Positions 7,387 through 11,212 of a DNA stretch of 11,212 bases are shown here, piece after piece. Origin of the DNA: CAZKTS01 sp964555735 (lineage in GTDB: Bacteria; Actinomycetota; Acidimicrobiia; IMCC26256; PALSA-555); the NCBI GenBank assembly GCA_964555735.1, contig CAZKTS010000212.1, forward strand, positions 1 through 11,212, read 5' to 3'. Below the pieces are notes generated by a model. That model did not search any database. It was not told where the DNA came from and was given only the letters and a program-made list of their open reading frames with translations. The position numbers were made by a program, and so were the translations under genes. Positions within the stretch are counted from its first letter, which is position 1, and each line of letters opens with the position of its first letter.

Positions 7387-8184
7387 GTGGCCAACGGCAA
7401 CGGCAAGAACGGGAGCAACGGACGCGGCGACCGCGTCGCTGCGGCGCTCGACAAGACCGACGAGAAGATCCGCGGGTCCCAGGCGTGGAACGCGATCTTC
7501 CGGCCGGGCTCGGTGTACCGCCGCGGCTACACCGACAGCCCCCGCAACCGCTCCTACGTCGTGATGAACAACGTGCTGTACCACCTGCACCCGGTGAAGG
7601 TGAAGCGGCACGCGGTGAAGGTGTCCTACACGCTGTGCCTCGGTGGCCTGTCCTTCTTCCTGTTCATCCTGCTGACCGTCACCGGCATCTTCTTGATGTT
7701 CTTCTACCGGCCGACCCAGGCGTCGGCCTGGACCGACATCCAGACGCTCGAGACCGCGGTGACGTTCGGCTCGCTCGTGCGCAACATGCACCGGTGGGCC
7801 GCGCACCTCATGGTGCTCTCGGTGTTCCTGCACATGTGTCGCGTCTTCTACCACGGGGCCTACAAGGCACCTCGCGAGTTCAACTGGGTGATCGGCGTGA
7901 TCCTGCTCACGCTCACCCTGCTGCTCTCGTTCACCGGCTACCTGCTGCCGTGGGACCAGCTCGCGCTGTGGGCCGTCACCGTCGGCACCAACATGATGGG
8001 GTACACACCGGTCTTCGGCAGCAGCGTGAAGTACGTGCTGCTCGGCTCGAAGGAGATCAGCGGCGACACGCTGCTGCGGTGGTACGTGCTCCACGTCTTG
8101 TTGCTCCCGTTCGTCATCGTCATCTTCATGGCCGTCCACTTCTGGCGCGTCCGGAAGGACGGCGGCATCTCGGGTCCGCTCTAG
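7387..8184 (+). CDS. petB: cytochrome b6-type cytochrome b subunit of a bc/b6f-like complex
   Basis: This is the N-terminal, four-helix heme-binding half of cytochrome b, 265 residues. The b-heme ligands are His135 (NMHRWAAH) and His149 on one helix, and His236 and His251 on another. Fourteen residues lie between the second pair, as in cytochrome b6, against thirteen in mitochondrial cytochrome b. The string TLCLGG puts Cys84 where b6 and Bacillus QcrB carry the Cys that covalently binds heme c_i. Other b6-like strings are MFFYRPT, TGYLLPWDQ and the end KDGGISGPL. The first 50 or so residues are an extra Asn/Gly-rich and charged cytoplasmic extension. The GTG at 7387 is preceded by GAGGAGA, 7 bases away. 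Also called qcrB in Gram-positive naming. Confidence 0.95.
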   Translation: MANGNGKNGSNGRGDRVAAALDKTDEKIRGSQAWNAIFRPGSVYRRGYTDSPRNRSYVVMNNVLYHLHPVKVKRHAVKVSYTLCLGGLSFFLFILLTVTGIFLMFFYRPTQASAWTDIQTLETAVTFGSLVRNMHRWAAHLMVLSVFLHMCRVFYHGAYKAPREFNWVIGVILLTLTLLLSFTGYLLPWDQLALWAVTVGTNMMGYTPVFGSSVKYVLLGSKEISGDTLLRWYVLHVLLLPFVIVIFMAVHFWRVRKDGGISGPL

Positions 8185-8208
8185 GCCGCGCGAAGGAGCA
8201 CTCCAGAC

Positions 8209-9105
8209 ATGGCCGAGATCCCCGAACACCTGCTGGCCCGCTCGAAGGAGCGGCGCAAGGCACTGGGTCTCCCCGTCCCCGGTGAGGAGGGCGGCGAGGC
8301 CGAGGCCGCCGCGGGCGCGCCCCCGGCCGGCGGTGGTGGCGAGACGCCGCCGCCCCCCACGGGTGGTGGAGGCGACGCCGGTGGCGGCGAGGGCGACGAC
8401 ACCGGTGGTGGCGACGGCGCGAGCGATGGCGGCGACACCGGTGGCATCCCGGCGCACCTGCTCGAGCGGTCGAAGAAGCGGCGCGCCGCGCTCGGCGGTG
8501 GCGGTGGCGGTGGCGACGCCGGTGCACCCGCCGCGGCTGCGGCCGGTGGTGGGGGCGGCGGCACCGCGACCGCGGTCGCAGCACCGCCCTCGACGGCCAC
8601 GGGCCCGGGCGGTCACACCCAGCGGCTGCTCACGGTGGTCAAGTCGGGCTCGATCCAGCAGACCCGCGCCGAGGCACAGGACAAGGTGCACACCTGGCCG
8701 CACCTCCTCGCGATCGAGCTGGCGTCGATCCTGATCCTCCTCGGCGCCCTGACGATCTTCTCGGCGCTCGTGCGCGCACCACTGCTGACCCTCGCCGACT
8801 TCAACAAGACCCCGAACCCGTCGAAGGCGCCGTGGTACTTCCTCGGTCTGCAGGAGCTCCTGACGATGTTCCACCCGATGGTCGCCGGTGTGACCATCCC
8901 GGGCGTCGGCCTCGGCCTGATCGCGCTCGCACCGTTCCTCGACAAGAACCCCTCGAACAAGCCGAACGACCGCAAGTTCGCCATCGCGATCTTCACCATG
9001 TTCATCATGATGTGGGCGGTGCTCGTGATCATCGGCTCGTTCTTCCGAGGCCCAGGGTTCAACTTCGTGTTCCCCTGGAACGACGGCATCTTCTTCGAGC
9101 TGTAG
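8209..9105 (+). CDS. petD: cytochrome b subunit IV-type protein with repetitive N-terminal extension
   Basis: This is the C-terminal half of cytochrome b as a separate gene. Residues about 160-298 form the subunit IV core with three helices (166-188, 230-246, 261-282). The quinol-site motif PEWY is replaced by APWY (207-210, in KAPWYFLGLQELL). In front lies a 135-residue extension absent from plant subunit IV. It holds two copies of a basic motif, IPEHLLARSKERRKALG (4-20) and IPAHLLERSKKRRAALG (80-96), each followed by Gly/Pro/Ala-rich low-complexity linker. The tail should be cytoplasmic. The ATG at 8209 follows AAGGAG by 10 bases, and the first motif begins right at that start, which supports it. 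The core is certain; the tail's role is unknown. Confidence 0.92.
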   Translation: MAEIPEHLLARSKERRKALGLPVPGEEGGEAEAAAGAPPAGGGGETPPPPTGGGGDAGGGEGDDTGGGDGASDGGDTGGIPAHLLERSKKRRAALGGGGGGGDAGAPAAAAAGGGGGGTATAVAAPPSTATGPGGHTQRLLTVVKSGSIQQTRAEAQDKVHTWPHLLAIELASILILLGALTIFSALVRAPLLTLADFNKTPNPSKAPWYFLGLQELLTMFHPMVAGVTIPGVGLGLIALAPFLDKNPSNKPNDRKFAIAIFTMFIMMWAVLVIIGSFFRGPGFNFVFPWNDGIFFEL

Positions 9106-9117
9106 GAGCAGATCCCC

Positions 9118-9966
9118 GTGCTGATCCCCGTCGCGATCATCGTCGTCCTCGCCCTCGCGGCGATCGCGCTGCTCGCCACCGCCCGGCGCCGCACCTCGAC
9201 CGGTCGGTTGAGCCGCGAGACCAAGCGCGCCGACGCGTCCGAGCCCGGCGCGACGACCTCCGACATCGTGCCAGTCGCCGGTGACGCGACCGACGACGAC
9301 GCCCGCACCCGCGCCGAGGACGCCCGCCGCAGCGCCGAGTCGGGCGGGCTCCCGGTCAAGGCCGGCGGCACCGGCGTCGTCCGCTACGAGCCCGTCGACC
9401 CCGAGGAGCTCGGCGTCACCCGCCGCCAGTTCTTCAACCGGGGCATCCTCACCGGCCTCGCGCTCGGGGTCGGCGGCTTCGGCGCCGCGGCGCTCGCGTT
9501 CCTGTGGCCGTCGAGCGCCGGCGGCTTCGGCGGCAAGGTCAACGTCGGCAGCGTGGCCGACGTCGAGAAGCAGTTCGCCGACAAGGTGCCCTTCTACAAC
9601 GCGTCGGCGAAGGTGTACATCGTCGCCTACCCGAAGGCCGACCTGAAGAAGGCGGCCAAGGTGTACCCGTCGACGATCCTCGCCGGGATGGACCAGGGCT
9701 ACGTCGCCCTGTACCAGAAGTGCCCGCACCTCGGGTGCCGGGTGCCGTGGTGCCAGACGTCGCAGTGGTTCGAGTGCCCCTGCCACGGCTCGAAGTACAA
9801 CCGGGTCGGCGAGAAGCGCGGCGGCCCGGCGCCTCGGGGCATGGACCGCTTCCCGCTCACGGTGAGCGGCGGCGCCATCACCGTCGACACCGGCACGGTG
9901 GTGCAGGGTCCGCCGATCGGCACCGACACCACCGGGCAAGGCCAAGAGGGCGCGCCCTGCGTCTGA
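9118..9966 (+). CDS. qcrA: Rieske [2Fe-2S] protein of the bc/b6f-like complex
   Basis: A 282-residue Rieske subunit, which takes the first electron from quinol at the outer-face site. The cluster ligands are Cys202 and His204 (CPHLGC) and Cys220 and His223 (CPCHGS); Cys207 and Cys222 can form the usual disulfide. An extra Cys212 sits in the short loop between the motifs, and Cys281 is next to last. There is an N-terminal helix (2-22), then about 78 charged residues, then a twin-arginine segment TRRQFFNRG (101-109) leading into a second helix (110-130); Tat-dependent insertion is expected. The GTG at 9118 is supported by TAGGAG at 9103-9108, which includes the stop of the previous gene. The head is smaller than in mitochondrial Rieske proteins. 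Confidence 0.95.
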   Translation: MLIPVAIIVVLALAAIALLATARRRTSTGRLSRETKRADASEPGATTSDIVPVAGDATDDDARTRAEDARRSAESGGLPVKAGGTGVVRYEPVDPEELGVTRRQFFNRGILTGLALGVGGFGAAALAFLWPSSAGGFGGKVNVGSVADVEKQFADKVPFYNASAKVYIVAYPKADLKKAAKVYPSTILAGMDQGYVALYQKCPHLGCRVPWCQTSQWFECPCHGSKYNRVGEKRGGPAPRGMDRFPLTVSGGAITVDTGTVVQGPPIGTDTTGQGQEGAPCV

Positions 9967-10033
9967 CGTGGATCCCATGACCGACCGACCCAGCAACCAC
10001 CAGCTCGCAGAACCAGTAGGAGCCTGACGCCTC

Positions 10034-11212
10034 GTGGACTTTCGTCTCGCGCTGATCCTGATCAACGTGGTGGCCTTCGCCGTCCTCGTGGGAGTGATCA
10101 TCTGGCGCGTCTTCTCGATGCGCCGCAACCCCGAGACCAAGGAGCCGCAGAACATCGAGCGGTTCATGCCCGACGAGGATCTCGAGGGTCGCCGCCTCGA
10201 GCGGGTGCTCGGCTGGTCGCTGCTCTTCACCCTGCTGCTGGCGATCTCGATCCCCGTCTACTTCATCGCCGAGCCGACCCGGCAGGCCACCGCCGAGGAG
10301 GGCTTCGAGGAGCGCTCGATCGAGCGGGGCAAGATCCTCTACGCGAACGCGCAGAGCGAGGTCTACGACGCGACCCGCTCGCTGCTGTGCGCGAACTGCC
10401 ACGGTCTCGACGGCACCGGCGGCAGCGCGCCGTTCGTGCTCCAGCCCGAGTCCGACAAGTGCCTCGAGGAGCAGAACCAGGGCAACGCCGACGTGCCCGA
10501 GTGCCTGCCGCTCCAGGTCTCGTGGCAGGCCCCGGACCTCACGCTCGCGGCACTGCGCTACGACCGCGACCAGCTCGAGCAGATCGTCACCTACGGCCGG
10601 CCGGGCACGCCGATGCCGGCGTGGGGCGTCGAGAGCGGCAAGGGCGTCCTCAACGAGCAGGGCATCACCGACCTCGTCAACTACATCGACAGCATCACGA
10701 CCACGCCGGCCAAGGCCCAGAAGGCGGCTGCCGACGAGGTCGACCAGTACCGAGAGGACGCGACCGACCTCGTCACCAACAGCCGGAACTCGCTCACCGA
10801 GGCGCAGACCGCGCTCCAGGAAGGGCAGGCCGACGCCGCCACGACCGCGCAGGAGCTGCGCACGCTCAAGGCCGCGGTGGTGACCGCTCAGGCCGAGCTC
10901 GACAAGGCGATCGAGCTCCAGGTCGAGGCCGAGGAGCTGACCGACGGTGCGATCCTCTTCCGCCTCAACTGCGCCCGCTGCCACACCAAGGGCTGGTCGT
11001 ACCACGTGACCGAGCCCAACCGCCCCGACCTCCCACCCCTCCCGCCGCAGGGCAGCGGGGCCTACGGACCGAACCTCCGCGACGGCTCCACCCTCCTGCA
11101 GTTCCCGGGTGAGGCCGGCGCCCAGCAGCAGTTCGACTGGGTCGCGCTCGGCGTCCCGGCGAACAACCAGTACGGCGTCCGCGGCATCTCCTCGGGCCGC
11201 ATGCCGCACTTC
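10034..11212 (+). CDS. membrane-anchored diheme cytochrome c (partial, 393 residues to the edge)
   Basis: The frame is open to the right edge. It has two hydrophobic helices at about residues 6-24 and 66-84, with charged residues between, so the bulk lies outside the membrane. Heme domain one has CANCH (119-123) with probable ligand Met194 in GTPMPAWG; heme domain two has CARCH (313-317) with a candidate Met390 in SGRMPHF. Between them, about residues 220-305 are Ala/Gln/Glu-rich with no Pro or Gly runs and look like a long helix or coiled coil. It probably accepts electrons from the Rieske cluster and passes them to a terminal oxidase, like the diheme QcrC of actinobacteria, although the layout differs. 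The GTG at 10034 is the only start after an in-frame stop at 10025; AGGAG lies at 10018-10022. Confidence 0.92.
   Translation, partial: MDFRLALILINVVAFAVLVGVIIWRVFSMRRNPETKEPQNIERFMPDEDLEGRRLERVLGWSLLFTLLLAISIPVYFIAEPTRQATAEEGFEERSIERGKILYANAQSEVYDATRSLLCANCHGLDGTGGSAPFVLQPESDKCLEEQNQGNADVPECLPLQVSWQAPDLTLAALRYDRDQLEQIVTYGRPGTPMPAWGVESGKGVLNEQGITDLVNYIDSITTTPAKAQKAAADEVDQYREDATDLVTNSRNSLTEAQTALQEGQADAATTAQELRTLKAAVVTAQAELDKAIELQVEAEELTDGAILFRLNCARCHTKGWSYHVTEPNRPDLPPLPPQGSGAYGPNLRDGSTLLQFPGEAGAQQQFDWVALGVPANNQYGVRGISSGRMPHF

Noticed and set aside
8329..8580. The Gly/Pro-rich DNA of subunit IV as a CRISPR or tandem-repeat locus
   Set aside because: The GGC/GGT-rich stretches are in-frame glycine codons without regular repeat units or spacers.
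7294..10230. A very long (978-codon) open frame on the minus strand opposite the cytochrome operon
   Set aside because: It is antisense to five genes with clear catalytic and heme motifs, shows no domain I recognise, and is what high third-position GC produces in the opposite frame.

Overview
The window is uniformly GC-rich. It uses GTG starts freely and packs genes tightly with stop/start overlaps. Gene content and style point to a member of the Actinomycetota, probably a deep lineage such as Acidimicrobiia or a relative; this taxonomic call is inference. It reads as a piece of the core respiratory chain: the start of a complex I operon, a quinone-tail reductase and a cytochrome bc/b6f-type operon, with one unrelated membrane protein between.

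Left part (1-2033, minus strand): the first four genes of a nuo operon, nuoA-nuoB-nuoC-nuoD, each overlapping the next; nuoD runs off the left edge. A short divergent promoter region (2034-2166) separates it from a large FUSC-family membrane protein on the plus strand (2167-4383). That gene looks leaderless. Its stop codon abuts the stop codon of the convergent gene with no bases between.

Middle (4384-6122): a FAD-dependent geranylgeranyl-reductase-family protein (minus strand), probably a menaquinone side-chain reductase. Upstream of it is a 476-bp non-coding divergent region. That region holds two large inverted-repeat structures (5714-5855 and 5881-6015) and has no TA dinucleotide for over 420 bp.

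Right part (6123 to the right edge, plus strand): a six-gene operon encoding a five-helix membrane protein of unknown function, a 2[4Fe-4S] ferredoxin-like protein, a cytochrome b6-type cytochrome b, a separate subunit IV, a Rieske protein and a membrane-anchored diheme cytochrome c (cut by the edge). The cytochrome b keeps the cysteine that binds heme c_i (c_n) in b6f and Bacillus-type complexes. Subunit IV carries a long Gly/Pro-rich N-terminal tail with a duplicated basic motif. The diheme cytochrome has a predicted coiled coil between its heme domains.

Together: complex I reduces menaquinone, the reductase adjusts the menaquinone tail, and the b6f-like complex oxidises menaquinol and passes electrons to c-type cytochromes. 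The ferredoxin and five-helix protein inside the operon, next to a heme c_i-type cytochrome b, suggest an extra electron entry or exit point on the cytoplasmic face. That is the most interesting hypothesis here and is untested.
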